From assembly GCA_964017185.1 (NCBI GenBank), contig OZ024874.1, positions 50,744,856 through 50,808,855 on the forward strand: a stretch of DNA of 64,000 nucleotides. The letters are read 5' to 3'. Positions 1 to 10,252 of this stretch are shown here, in pieces. The notes under the pieces were generated by a model. That model saw only the letters and a list, made by a program, of their open reading frames with translations, made no database searches and was not told the DNA's origin. The stretch is from Rugalucina vietnamica. Lineage: Eukaryota > Mollusca > Bivalvia > Lucinida > Lucinidae. Made by a program: the position numbers and the translations under genes. Positions within the stretch are counted from its first letter, which is position 1; each line of letters starts with the position of its first letter.

Positions 1-2090
1 GAAAATAACAATAATAAGATAACTAAGTGTTTATAGCGTGTGCATTTGTGAATTTAAATATGATTTTTACAACTGTTTTACCTAAACTGTCAGGTCTTTT
101 TACTTGAAATAGACAAATACATCATTCTTACATGAAATGGGGCATAAAAATACCAATACAATGCAAACACATGAAAATTATGATGCATTTTTGTAATGCA
201 AAAGGGTTGATTTTAAGAAATGGCAGCCATCTTGGACGCCATCTTGAATACTGGAGTTATGCAAGGTTTGCCAAGGTGGCAAACGCTGGATTTTAAAACT
301 ACAGACCAAGACGAACATTTTGGTATATAGAAACAAATGTGGTACTCCATAGACCACCCCCTTGAAAGATAGCCCATGATATTTGCTCCACTAATATTGC
401 ATGTATGTTAATTTACTAGAACGCAATGGGTCAAACAAATTTAGGAAGTCAAACTCAATTAATTTGGCTCTAAGATTAACAGGAACTTTTTAAAGTAGAC
501 AATGTAAACTAGCCATAGCCTTGCTTGGCAACTTGCTATTATACATCCTTGTGAAACATGAGCGTTTTTACCACTATATTCCATGTGTATCAACGATTGA
601 GAATATTTTTTTCTAGACACGTTTTTAAGCTTTATTAAAATACAAACTTTATAAAAGGGACCAAAACCTGTACAATGAATTCTGGCCCAGCAGAACAGGC
701 AAACATGCAGGGCATGGTCAAATCTTTTATGCTTCTAAGTCATAAAAAAATATATGAACCTCAACATGACAAAATGTACCTTCGGACATTCTGACATTAC
801 CAGTAGAAAGGGGAAAAATCATGTAAAACATGATTTAGAAATAACACTATATTTGTAATCTTTGAATACTGGGCAATCAAATAAATGTGTTTTAAGGCAT
901 ATTTATTTTCAATATTTGGAGTTATCTGCCCTTGTTTTAGCCCATAAAATACTTAATTTTCATATATCTACCTTTAAACACTAACCATAGCAACCACACT
1001 GTCATAAAAATACACAAAATAATTTCAACAGATTGCCTGTAAGGATGTTATGCTTCTATTTAAAAATAGGTTCAGACCAGTGCTTAAACAGCTGTAAGAA
1101 AATGCATTGAGTTTTGTAGGCTCTACTTACATGCAGAAATGCATTACGCAACTTTGACGTCATTTTTCAAGAAACTGACGTCTGAAGGGTTCATATAGTA
1201 AATTGATCATAACTCACAAAATAACTTGAATAATCTGGTCAAGTAAAGACTAACAGACTCCAGAAACATAACACATTCAAAGTAACATTGTTATTCTAAT
1301 ACTCAAAAAATTGTTGGAAGGTACATTCTCTCACGTTGTGGCCCATATATGTACTATACAAACTACAGTCCTGGTATAAAAGAAAAATACATGAAAAATA
1401 AAATAAAACAAAAGACACTTTTTCCCACTGATCTTTCGTCAACTACAACTTTTCTGATATTTCTTCTTAGCTGAGTGCTATAGTGATCTATCTCCATTTT
1501 TCAAAATGTTGAGAAAATAGGGTTCAAAAGTTTGAGACCCTCAAATAAGGTCAAAATGTTCAAATATTTAGAGCAAACATGCATTATGAACATTTGTTTC
1601 TGTCTAAATGAGCTTAATTTAAAACATTAGCAGTAAAAATGAAGTAATTAAATGGGAATTTCATGTTTGGACATAGAACATTTTGCTTAAAAAAAATGTT
1701 CTTATTTTTTCATGAACCAGAGATAGAACATTTCGGTGACCCAGCTTCCATAGCAAGCAATGCCAAATTTTCTCTTGTTTATAAGTGCAATAAAAATATA
1801 TAATCATTATCCCAAGTAAGCCTTAATGGCTGATTACTAATTACAGATCTATTTATCTTAATGTACCTTAAATGTCTCCATTGTATGTATCCTAGATATC
1901 ATATAATAAGTCCATTTATTATATCGAATGGAACCAATGACATAGTAGCATTTGACCATGTGAACCAAAATGTCATGTGACTGAATTACTCCAAATGCAG
2001 CCATCTAATTGGCCGAAATGGAGATAGAACAGTATAGCATTACGATCTTGGACATAGAACATAAAAGAAAGTTCTGTTAATAACAAAATC
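1..2090. other. AT-rich non-coding stretch
   Basis: No convincing coding region, RNA gene or complete transposon is visible here. The sequence is AT-rich. A short phrase close to GAGATAGAACA recurs near 1668, 1720, 2020, 2051, 2375 and 2432, and its complement occurs near 1486 and 4856. In two places (about 2019 and 2430) it extends to ATGGAGATAGARCAGTATAGC. These look like remnants of one diverged dispersed repeat that surrounds the minisatellite to the right. Confidence 0.5.
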
Positions 2091-2115
2091 TATGCAGAAA
2101 TATCAACATCTTAGG

Positions 2116-2356
2116 GGGGGTGGACAGGGGGGCGGGGGTACGGGGAGAGAGGGGGCGGGAAGCGGGGCAGAGGGGGGGAAGTGGGGAGAGAGGGGGAAGG
2201 AAGCGGGGAGAGAGGGGGAAGGAAGCGGGGAGAGAGGGGGAGGGAAGCGGGGGAGGGAAGCAAGGAGAGAGGGGGAGGGAAGCGGGGAGAGAGGGGGAGG
2301 GAAGCGGGGAGAGAGGGGGAGGGAAGCGGGGATTGGATACCCCCCTGTCCACCCCC
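2116..2356. repeat. Purine-rich minisatellite bounded by 17 bp inverted repeats
   Basis: About 200 bp of tandem units of roughly 20-21 bp, of the type GGGAAGCGGGGAGAGAGGGG, with nearly all purines on the plus strand. The array is bounded by GGGGGTGGACAGGGGGG on the left (2116-2132) and its exact reverse complement on the right (about 2340-2356). Long ORFs cross it in several frames on both strands, but they only reflect the lack of stop codons in the repeat. Runs of G suggest possible G-quadruplex formation and the homopurine strand suggests triplex formation; both are inferences. Confidence 0.85.
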
Positions 2357-2624
2357 ACAAATTACTACATTAGGAGATAGAACATTTGATTCCAAGTCCA
2401 ACGGTATATCACATTTAATATGACCCAAAAATGGAGATAGAGCAGTATAGCTCTCAGGCGACAAAATGTGTATCTTTAAAAAAAAATAGAAAGTGATCAT
2501 GAATTTTCAAAGATCCAGCCCGCATGAATTTTGGCTTTGATTGCACAAGTGCCAATTCCATTACAGATTATCCTGATCAGTGTCTGTGATCATACCATTA
2601 TTGTGACATAAGGCCACTTCCAAC

Positions 2625-2950
2625 GCTGTTGGACTAGTTAGAGTGGTCGCTTGTCACACCTGAGATCCTGGTTTGATCCCAGCACTGGGCATGGGATTTT
2701 TCTCCTAAAGTACTGCATTGGCAACAAGAAAATTTAGACAGACGAGGTATGGCAAGCCATTAAGTTGGTTGTAGAGGCGGATGCAGGATCACGGCTTATA
2801 GCCAGCTCTGTCTGTGGAATTCTGTGAGTGTGAGCATAGCTCTCAAAGTATTAATTCTACTTCTCTACATGTCGAATTGAGGTATTACTTTGACCTGATC
2901 ATGTCCCAGCAACAGACAGCATGGGGCATGGGATTTTTCTCCTACTGTAA
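2625..2950 (+). repeat. Probable tRNA-derived SINE remnant
   Basis: The stretch 2630-2700 carries a tRNA-like head: a box-A-like segment followed by CTGGTTTGATCCCAGC, which resembles a box B/T-arm. A degenerate body follows, and the phrase GGCATGGGATTTTTCTCC occurs twice (about 2687 and 2925). I see no clean poly(A) tail or target-site duplication. Confidence 0.45.
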
Positions 2951-3296
2951 TTCATTTCTTTGCTAAAAATATTTTTGTTATTTTTGCGCCTAATTAGTCA
3001 CTTACAAACTGCAGTGTTTTGTTGTCAATCTCACAGAACTACAGTCAGTGCTGGGAACCTGGTTGAGAACATTTAGTCTGCATCCACAAATACTATTCAT
3101 GCGTAACATTTTATTCAACAAGGTGGCCCGTCTCAGTCTGTGACACACAGCAGCCATTCTGAACCACTAGTGATGATGTGTCAGTGAAAGAGTCGCGAAA
3201 AACAGTAATTATGTAAAAAAATAAAAACAAAAACAAAAGTGAAAGTAGGGTGCGTCTTATTGATTCGGATGGCTGCGTCGAAGTCTACTAAACGCT

Positions 3297-3686
3297 TACA
3301 TATGGACTGGTTTCATAAATGACGGGTCGTCTCTTTCTTCCTTACTCCAACCGCTGGGAGCACGACACAAACTTGGTAAACTGTCAATTACATCAATAAA
3401 TGTTTTCATTAAGAATCAAAACGTTTGTGCACTTTACAGTTTTCTGTGAACTCCTTCACCAATGAGTGGGGGAGGGAAGCGGGAAGAGAGGGGGAGGGAA
3501 GCGGGGATTGGAAACATATGGACTGGTTTCATAAATGACGGGTCGTCTCTTTCTTCCTTACTCCAACCGCTGGGAGCACGACACAAACTTGGTAAACTGT
3601 CAATTACATCAATAAATGTTTTCATTAAGAATCAAAACGTTTGTGCACTTTACAGTTTTCTGTGAACTCCTTCACCAATGAGTGTT
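3297..3686. repeat. Near-identical 170 bp tandem duplication with minisatellite fragment at the junction
   Basis: The block from about 3297 to 3470 reappears almost unchanged at about 3513-3686. Between the copies lie about 45 bp of the purine-rich minisatellite seen at 2116-2356, including its right-hand end AGCGGGGATTGGA. The near identity means the duplication is recent. The shared purine tract suggests recombination or repair using the minisatellite; this is an inference. Confidence 0.85.
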
Positions 3687-3758
3687 AGAATACCACTTTT
3701 AACAGTGTCACAGAATAAAAATATTTATACGCAAAAGGTGTTAAACTGTAGCAAATTT

Positions 3759-3962
3759 TCAAGTTTTCTTTGTCGCAGACTTTGCGACAACTGAACAGGC
3801 GAACTTGTGGAAGTCCCAGTTCTTCTTATGACAATCAATACTACAGTATTTGGTTAAATGACACCGTGAACAATGTTTAAGCTCAACACCTGCTTGGGGT
3901 TGATGTTTGCAGTTTGAGCACGTGTTTACTTCGGAAATCACTCCTGAGATGTCATTCACCAT
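3759..3962 (-). CDS. Small MYND zinc-finger protein (67 aa)
   Basis: This single open frame encodes a complete MYND-type zinc finger. The expected ligands are all present: C15, C18, C31, C34, C40, C44, H52 and C56, with the family-typical Tyr before the fifth Cys and a Trp (W49) before the His. MYND fingers are protein-protein interaction modules that usually bind proline-rich partners and are common in chromatin and SMYD-type proteins. Nothing else is encoded: about 14 residues precede the finger and a short basic tail follows. It could be a small autonomous gene, a last exon, or a fragment of a larger MYND protein moved by duplication. The start codon lies within a long palindrome (3953-4115), so the 5' leader is probably transposon-derived. 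The intact finger in otherwise decayed DNA argues for recent origin or selection. Confidence 0.6.
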   Translation of the reverse strand: MVNDISGVISEVNTCSNCKHQPQAGVELKHCSRCHLTKYCSIDCHKKNWDFHKFACSVVAKSATKKT

Positions 3963-4115
3963 TTTTGCATTATCGGCTGGTTACCTGCTGACAAAAATCA
4001 ATATTGAAAAAACAGGTAACCAGAAACCCCCCTCAGGGGGTTCTGGTTACCTGTATTTCCAATATTGATTTTTTTAAAGCTGGGAACCAGCGGATAATGC
4101 AAAAAAAGGTGAATA
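3953..4115. mobile_element. Long palindrome / foldback MITE
   Basis: The left arm begins around TGCATTATCGGCTGGTTACC and the right arm is nearly its reverse complement, ending around 4107. The arms meet in a G/C-rich loop near 4025-4042 (CCCCCCTCAGGGGG). The pairing extends outward over GGTGAAT on the right and its complement on the left, so it includes the start codon of the minus-strand MYND ORF. The size and near-perfect symmetry fit a hairpin MITE. No transposase is encoded. Confidence 0.75.
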
Positions 4116-4248
4116 AGAACCTGAGAATTGTCGCCCTAGATCAGCTGGCTAACTGTCACTCCGCTCCACTTCGGTATCTCGTTCCACTTCCCTGACAGCT
4201 TATTCGGTATGGACAGGTTTAACGGAATACCAATGGAAATATTCCGTC

Positions 4249-4702
4249 TGTAACGAGCAACCGAGCAAAGCCACAGCAAACCCCGTCGGTGGAAAAGCAT
4301 GCTCATCCACCAAGGGTGGTTTACAGCGCTATATACTCAACACTTACTCGATTCACAAAGTTTCGAGTTTGAAATTTGCATATTACAAGCACTCAGTATG
4401 TCGCTAATACGTTGCGCCAACGTATTTTCCAGGGAGGCTATCCCGTCACATTACTTCCCCCTCCGAGAAGACTCTTCCCGAGTCTTGGCCTGGGAACTAT
4501 ATGGGTAAGGCAACTCCAGTCCGGCAGTATCCCACCACTGCCACCAAATGTAACGAGCAACCGAGCAAAGCCACAGCAAACCCCGTTGGTGGAAAAGCAT
4601 GCTCATCCACCAAGGGTGGTTTACAGCGCTATATACCCAACACTTACTCGATTCGCAAAGTTTCGAGTTTGAAATTTGCATATTACAAGCACTCAATATG
4701 CC
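4249..4702 (-). mobile_element. Miniature two-LTR element (TRIM-like)
   Basis: Two direct repeats starting TGTAACGAGC lie at 4249-4450 and 4549-about 4702; the right copy loses similarity after 4702. Read on the minus strand, the LTR runs from TGTGACGGGA to GCTCGTTACA and is about 202 bp long. Only 98 bp lie between the copies. Next to the 5' LTR (right side) this interval holds TGGTGGCAGTGGTGGG (minus strand, 4546-4531), a typical primer-binding site starting TGG. Next to the 3' LTR (left side) it holds a purine tract (complement of 4451-4465). LTR, PBS, PPT and nothing else is the definition of a terminal-repeat retrotransposon in miniature. Internal deletion of a gypsy-type element is the alternative. 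Confidence 0.7.
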
Positions 4703-4954
4703 GTTGGAGTGTTTTGACACCTTTTTTGAACAAGTATTACTGTTACAGATAATAAATTATCATTTTTTACACCCACACTAATTGCGACTTGGCATCGCCT
4801 AAGGTGGTTAAATCAATGACAAATAGCCCATTTGCCCTATCATCAAGGTAGCCATGTTCTATCTCTTAACGATAAAACCATTCCCAGTAGTCTGTGTACT
4901 TGATAAATCATGACATGACGGCATCTGTTTACATAAATGTATTCCTATGGCTAT

Positions 4955-5165
4955 CAAAACTATTAATTCCCATTAATATTTGTCATGACAGCAGATTCCC
5001 ACATTAAAAGGTACAAGCAGGCAAAGATCAGGAAAAGATTCCCACTCCAAAAACCGAGGTGGGAAAAAACCAAACTAACAATCAGGTACTTATACCATGA
5101 AACATATCGTAAGCCGAATGAGCAGCTATTTTCCCAAAAGGTGGCCACTCAGTTACCTTAACTAA
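4955..5165 (-). repeat. R3 dispersed repeat, 3' block, inverted
   Basis: This is the reverse complement of the block GGTAACTGAGTGGCCACC ... TTGCCTACTTGTAC that recurs at 6619-6810, 7045-7220 (inverted), 8610-8720, 43335-43497 and 58945-59125. I call the family R3 here. It has no coding capacity. Its limits are best defined by the copy inserted in the left LTR at about 42893-43505. Confidence 0.7.
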
Positions 5166-5965
5166 AAATATGAAAACATACATAAGGCGGCAACAGCACA
5201 AAAAAAATTAAACACCAAGACATAAAACAAAAAGACATAAAACAAACCAGTAATGAATTTTGCTTCTTTGTCAGGGGTTAGTGGCTAAATACATAACGTC
5301 TGCAAATGAAAATAGTGACTCTGAGTGCAGGATTTGGGCAAGTTTAGAGCCCAGGGGCACCAGTATGAACCCGAGTATTCAATGTATTCATACAAACTTG
5401 ATCTGCACTTATTGGAGCATTTGTACATGTGCACAAATACGGTTATGTTAATAATAATAATTATATAAATAAATACGAAGAAAAATATGTTATTTCATGT
5501 AAATTCTCCAGCAATATATCAACAGACCTGCATGTCTTCTTCGAAACAGTTTGGTTCAAAATGCTTTTCACACAAAATTTTTGCTTAGAGTATTAAAATG
5601 TTCTTATATCCAAATTTTGGTCCCTAGATCGTGTATCCATTTTTTGCAAAGAGCTCTATTCTTTGTAGGGTTAGGTATAGCAAAACACCTTATACCCATT
5701 CCCCTTGTTGCCATGCAGAATTATGCCTTGCATAAAGGCATTCAACACTGATACCTTTGCTGTCAAACAGCAACTTACATACTGAAATTTGTCTGCTGCC
5801 AAAGCAGAAAGATTCTGGCCAAGAACAATTAAATGAGATAATAGACCCCTGCATGTCATGACCTGAGATTTTATCAGCAGTAATGGCGGTCATGCTGGTT
5901 CCAACTTTGATTAGCTATAATAGCTAATTCATGTAATTAGAGAAATCATTTAGAGAATTAAACAC
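5166..5965. other. No recognisable feature
   Basis: AT-rich sequence with short chance ORFs only. I see no gene, tRNA-like head or terminal inverted repeat that I can support. Confidence 0.4.
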
Positions 5966-6830
5966 ACCATAGCCACCGGGGTCCAACTGGTGTTTTTCTT
6001 TTGCTCCGGAGTTAGTAAGTTATTCGGCGCCCAGGGATCTCCATCGTCGGGCAGCTTACAGATGTCCTCGTTTTTGATACATCATGATGTTTATCATGAT
6101 TTTTTTTTTTTTTTTTCCTGGGCGAGACCAGTACTATAGAAGGTTGTTTTTGTGGGTTTGTTGTTCCGGGAGCACCCGAAGGCTCAACCGGGAGGTTGAT
6201 TTTTGTTGTTGTTTTTGGAGAAGCCCGGGATCGAACCTGCGACCCCTGGTTTACAAGGCGAGTGACTTAGCCACTGCACCACGGGGGCTTTTTTTTTTTT
6301 GGAGAAGCCCGGGATCGAACCTGCGACCCCTGGTTTACAAGGCGAGTGACTTAGCCACTGCACCACGGGGGCTTCTTGGTGATTCATTGACTACAAGATT
6401 AGTTAGAGATTCGCCACGAGGACCGAAGAACTAATTAAATGTTATGAACCACTGCAGAAGCTGAGGGTGAGGTTAGGTACCGGTAAAATCGATTTAAGCC
6501 CGCCAGTAATTTTATATTACTGATCGTTCCAAGGCGATACTTCTGTGGTGGTTCTTTCGTTTAATGTCTTGGTGTTTAAACTTTTTGTGCTGTTGGCGCC
6601 TTATGTATATTTCCATATTTTTAGCTAAGTTTAGGTAACTGAGTGGCCACCTACTGGGAAAATAGCTGCCCATTCGGCTTACGGTATGTTTTCATGATAT
6701 AAGTACCTGATTATTTATATAGTTTTTGCCCATCTCGGTTTTCGGAGTGGGAATCTTTTTCTGATTGCGCCTTTTCCTGATCTTTGCCTACTTGTACCTT
6801 TTTTACCTTTTCATTTATATCATCAGAGAA
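5966..6830 (+). mobile_element. R3 dispersed element interrupted by SINE sequence
   Basis: The left part (5966-6085, with GTCCAACTGGTGTTTTTCTT and CCATCGTCGGGCAGCTTAC) and the right part (6380-6830) match the uninterrupted copy at 42893-43505 in order and orientation. At about 6106-6371 a SINE replaces the short segment between TTATCATGATT and GATTCATTGACT. R3 has no ORF and I cannot assign it to a class. Confidence 0.7.
6100..6371 (-). mobile_element. tRNA-derived SINE with duplicated head
   Basis: On the minus strand this starts with a tRNA-like head (GGTGCAGTGGCTAAGTCA as box A, GGTTCGATCCCGGGC as box B, a Thr-like TGT in the anticodon position), continues into a body and ends in poly(A), seen as poly(T) at about 6101-6117 on the plus strand. 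The head occurs twice: 6216-6289 and 6300-6371, separated by about 11 T residues. The same SINE is present once at 56019-56199. The plus-strand 116-aa ORF across it is a shadow of the repeat. Confidence 0.8.
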
Positions 6831-6884
6831 GTGAAATATGCTTCATATCATGAAAAGGTAAAAAGGTGCAAAAACACTTAAAAA

Positions 6885-6922
6885 CGTTGCACTTCCAAGG
6901 GAGGCTATCCCGTCACACGTCT
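6885..6922 (-). repeat. LTR-end fragment of the TRIM-like family
   Basis: The sequence around GGGAGGCTATCCCGTCACA matches the end of the LTR at 4427-4450 and stops at the same base. What follows to the right is unrelated. It is a short solo remnant of the miniature LTR family at 4249-4702. Confidence 0.55.
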
Positions 6923-7044
6923 ATTGTCGTCCCTGTCAGTGTCTGTGTGTTGGAAAAAAAGTCCAGAAGGAGCGTTTTTTCAGTCTCAACACTGATGTCA
7001 AAAGCTGTTGATAAAACCAGCTTCTCAGAGCACTTATCACTGCT

Positions 7045-7220
7045 ACAAGTAAAAGTAGGCAATGATCAGGAAATGGTGCAATAAGAAAGAAATGTCCACT
7101 CCAAAAACCGAGGTGGGAAAAAAACTAAATTAACAATCAGGTACGTACTTATACTAAGAAAACATATTGTAAGCCGAATGTGCAGCCATTTTCCCAATAG
7201 GTGGCCACTCAGTTACACAA
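7045..7220 (-). repeat. R3 dispersed repeat, 3' block, inverted
   Basis: Same block as at 4955-5165, in the same inverted orientation, including the complement of GGTGGCCACTCAGTTAC near 7200-7216. Together with 6619-6810 it forms a large imperfect inverted pair about 200 bp apart. Confidence 0.65.
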
Positions 7221-7327
7221 ACTTAACTAAAGATATGAAAACATACATAAGGTTCTTAAAGGTGCTAAATCCTGAACTTGACCGGTATTATCCTGGTCAC
7301 AACTGTCCTTGGTAGAAGTTACACAAG

Positions 7328-7412
7328 CAGGCTCCGGTTCTTGTAGAACGGCTGTAGCTTCCTGTTCTTGTAGAACGGCATTAGGTTCATGTTCTTGAAC
7401 AACGGTCGTATT
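7328..7412 (-). repeat. Three ~30 bp tandem repeats in a short minus-strand ORF
   Basis: The plus-strand unit contains GTTCTTGTAGAACGGC and is repeated about three times. On the minus strand it reads as a glutamate- and glutamine-rich repeat with VLQE motifs in a 62-residue ORF (7227-7415). I do not recognise a family. It may be a coding remnant or a plain minisatellite. Confidence 0.4.
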
Positions 7413-7634
7413 CACTTCTAAGGCATGGCTTTTAGGTGAGTCAGCTTTTTAGCTACCTTCTTTTCCCGAAAGCGTTGTTTTCTGGTTCTTCGGTGTCTCA
7501 GCTTAGATGGTTATTTGTGTTTTTTTTTTTATTTCCTGATTTCCGTCTCACAGGAAATGGACGCTGGTCGCCAAATTTGCTTTTTAAGAATAACGAGATA
7601 TTTTCCAGATTCCGGAAAAGTTTCCATTGGTACC

Positions 7635-8520
7635 GATGCCCGCTATCACATAAATGACCGGCCTGACTCACTTAAAAGCAGAGCTTATCTGTTTGTAGAC
7701 GATATTGTGTATCTTACCATAAACTCCAAATCAGATTCAGAAGTCTTACAGTCCGACCTGCACGAGCTTGAAGAATGGGAATCTACCTGGTCAATGGAAT
7801 TCAATCCTGATAAGTGCGAATTTATCAGAATATCTAACAAGCGAAAACCCATCATGTACCCCTACAAACTTCATGGCACCGAACTAAAATCTGCTGAAAC
7901 TGCTGAATACCTAGGAGTCACTACCAGAAAGGACTTAAATTGGAAATGCCACATTGAAAATTTATCAGTCAAAGCCTCCAACACCCTCAACTTCATAAAG
8001 AGAAATGTACAGAACAATAACCAGAAATTAAAAGAAACAGCTTATTACACATATGTTCGTCCTCAGCTTGAGTACTGCGCCCCAGTTTGGCATCCCTGGC
8101 AGCAAACATTTAGTGCTAAAATTGAAACAGTTCAGAGGGCGGCAGCTAGATATGTTCTGAACGACTACAGCTCCACCAGTAGTGTAACCGAAATGCTTCA
8201 TATTCTTAATTGGCAAACCCTAGAACACCGAAGAATCCAAAATTCCCTAATAATGCTGTATAAAATCAAACATCAACTTGTTAATGTAGATCATAATCAT
8301 CTCACTGAAACCAGAAATCTCAAATTCACGGACCAAATACCACATGAATTCATATTTCTCCAGAACCAGCAGATATTGGAATAGTCTCCCTTACAGCATC
8401 AGGGCCAGTACCAGCCTGTGTGATTTCAGCACAGGCTTGGCCACCATAACATTTTAAAATCATCATCATGTTTTAAAACAGTAGTAAATGTAGGTCTTTT
8501 AAAATCATCATCATTTTCAT
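7635..8520 (+). pseudogene. LINE (CR1/jockey-like) reverse transcriptase, C-terminal fragment
   Basis: The frame starts in RT block 5 with the YxDD-type catalytic motif altered to FVDD (around 7692). It continues through the thumb and the conserved LINE C-terminal region, including the RPQLEYCAPVWHP and VQRAAARYV motifs. The 289-aa open frame ends at 8384; a frame change then leads to a typical end with YWNSLP about 8370-8400. Repeated TTTTAAAATCATCATCAT after 8448 looks like a LINE 3' tail. Everything upstream of the catalytic motif is missing, as expected for 5'-truncated retroposition or later deletion. The preceding ~70 residues of the same ORF do not look like RT. Confidence 0.8.
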
Positions 8521-8609
8521 TCATACATGCCTTAACATCACCCATTTTTCATCATTTCTAGCTGTTTCCCGACAGCGCCTCCCAGTTATAGTCAGCAATC
8601 GACTGTTAG

Positions 8610-8720
8610 GAGTATAAGTACCTGATTGTTAGTTTGGTTTTTTCCCACCTTGGTTTTTGGAGTGGGAGTCTTTTTCTGATTGCGCCTTTTCCTGATCCTT
8701 GCCTACTTGTACTTTTTTCA
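8610..8720 (+). repeat. R3 dispersed repeat, terminal part
   Basis: This matches the last ~110 bp of R3, from AAGTACCTGATTGTTAGTTT to TTGCCTACTTGTAC. It ends in the T-rich tract where other copies also end. It lies between two LINE fragments. Confidence 0.65.
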
Positions 8721-8765
8721 AGTAGAAGTAGAAGATCACTTTCGGACGTGTTGGTGATGTGAAAT

Positions 8766-8935
8766 ATGGCCTATATCTACAAAGAGTTGCTTGATCAGGG
8801 TGCTTTACCAGACGATTGGCGACAGGCAAATGTAGCCCCTGTATTTAAGAAAGGTGAGAAATGTGATACAGCTTATTATCGACCGGTGTCGTTTACGTGT
8901 ATCTGTTGCAAAACTCTAGAGCACATAATAGGTTG
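8766..8935 (+). pseudogene. LINE reverse transcriptase fragment (fingers region)
   Basis: The translated segment carries LPDDWRQANVAPVFKKGEK, YYRPVSFT and CCKTLEHII. These are the conserved RT blocks 1-2 of CR1/jockey-like LINEs and match the same region of the LINE at 10695-13180. It is only about 55 residues long and switches to unrelated sequence at about 8930. Confidence 0.75.
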
Positions 8936-9024
8936 GGTGCCGGGGTCAGATACGGAGTGTATCTTGTAGAAGAAGGTTAAGGAAGACCGCTCCCTGCAGG
9001 GCTCCAGGGATGGCCATTATGAAG

Positions 9025-9142
9025 AGGTAGGTAGGTAGGTAGGTAGGTAGGTAGGTAGGTAGGTAGGTAGGTAGGGAGGGAGGGAGTGAGGTAGGGAGGT
9101 AGGTAGGTAGGTATGTAGGTAGGGAGGGAGGGAGGTGGGAGG
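9025..9142. repeat. (AGGT)n microsatellite
   Basis: A perfect run of AGGT units from about 9025 to 9073 passes into degenerate AGGG/AGGT units up to 9142. It abuts the left terminal inverted repeat of the element starting at 9145. Confidence 0.95.
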
Positions 9143-9144
9143 TA

Positions 9145-10252
9145 TAGTCCGTTAGCTGTCTATAAAAACTGATGTTTTGCTATACATGTATATCTTCATA
9201 ACAACAAAACTAATCACTTTGAGACATGGTGCATCTTTAATGGTTATTTTATACATAACTAATCTATATTTTTAACAATTTTTACACTTTGAGGTTAAAA
9301 AGTTTCTTTAGAAAACTGCCCATTTTTACATGACAGTTTGGCTGTAATGAACATGGGAGTAAATTTGTTCATGTAATAGCCCAGGAATATGCTTCTTTGC
9401 ATGTAATACCTCTATCTCTTCTTGGTTAAAATGCTTTTAAAATGCACATGAAAAAAATACATCGGTAAAACCAAAGAACTGTCCTGTGTTCCAACACAAG
9501 ATTCGGAGCAGTATGTTTTCTTCAAAGCTGTTCGCATGGGAACAGCAAGGCCCCAAAGGGACCTACGGATGCTATGTAGAGACAGATAAGTTCAGCAGAA
9601 TACAGTTTACATTGGAAACACATACCATGTAGGTTTTAAAATGTCATGGCTACTATGCGAAAATGCATCTACAATACCGGTATAACTGTTAATCTCTTGC
9701 CTGAGTAAAACTTATTCTCTTGTTTTGTATTCTCTTAGAAGAAAAAAGAAATGCATCCTAAAACTTTGCCAGAAAAATTGAATGTGATCTTGAAAATCTA
9801 TAAGTATTTTGAAGCATTGACTCTGAAATAGTGAGGACACAGAGGCAGGAGGATCAACTGAGTCTGATGGTGACACTGAAGCTTAATGAAACTGTTACTT
9901 TACACTTTATTGAAAAGTTCATTTACATGGTTTCGAACATTCACTTTGTTGAACAGTATACTATTGGATTAAATTAATCTGCCTATTGAAATTTCATTGA
10001 ATGGGATGTGTGCATGGGCAGTACCTATAGCTGTTACAATAACTCCAAGTACTCCCCTTCATTTTGTCTTAAGTTTTTGTATTAAGTTTAATAAAAAAAA
10101 AAGCAAGAAAACAACAAGAGAAAATTCTGAAAATCAGTTTCTAGTTATGTATTGTTATAAAAATAACATTTGAAAAATAAATTTAATAGTATCACTAAAA
10201 ATAAACCAGATATTTTGCAAAACACCAGTTTTTATAGACAGCTAACTGACTA
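9145..10252. mobile_element. 1.1 kb non-autonomous TIR element
   Basis: The left end TAGTCCGTTAGCTGTC... (9145-9183) and the right end (about 10214-10252) are inverted repeats of roughly 37-39 bp. They share GTTAGCTGTCTATAAAAACT with two or three differences. Both ends are flanked by TA (9143-9144 and 10253-10254), consistent with a TA target duplication. The interior is AT-rich without a transposase ORF. Confidence 0.75.

Noticed and set aside
2077..2500. Pro/Ser/Leu-rich and Arg/Glu/Gly-rich ORFs on both strands
   Set aside because: All frames across the purine minisatellite are open because it lacks stop codons; no codon bias or homology supports a protein.
6216..6371. Functional tRNA-Thr genes
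   Set aside because: The heads have imperfect anticodon stems, sit in SINE bodies with poly(A) tails and occur in several near-identical copies, so they are SINE parts.
9025..9142. CRISPR-like regular repeat
   Set aside because: It is a simple tetranucleotide array without spacers, in eukaryotic DNA.
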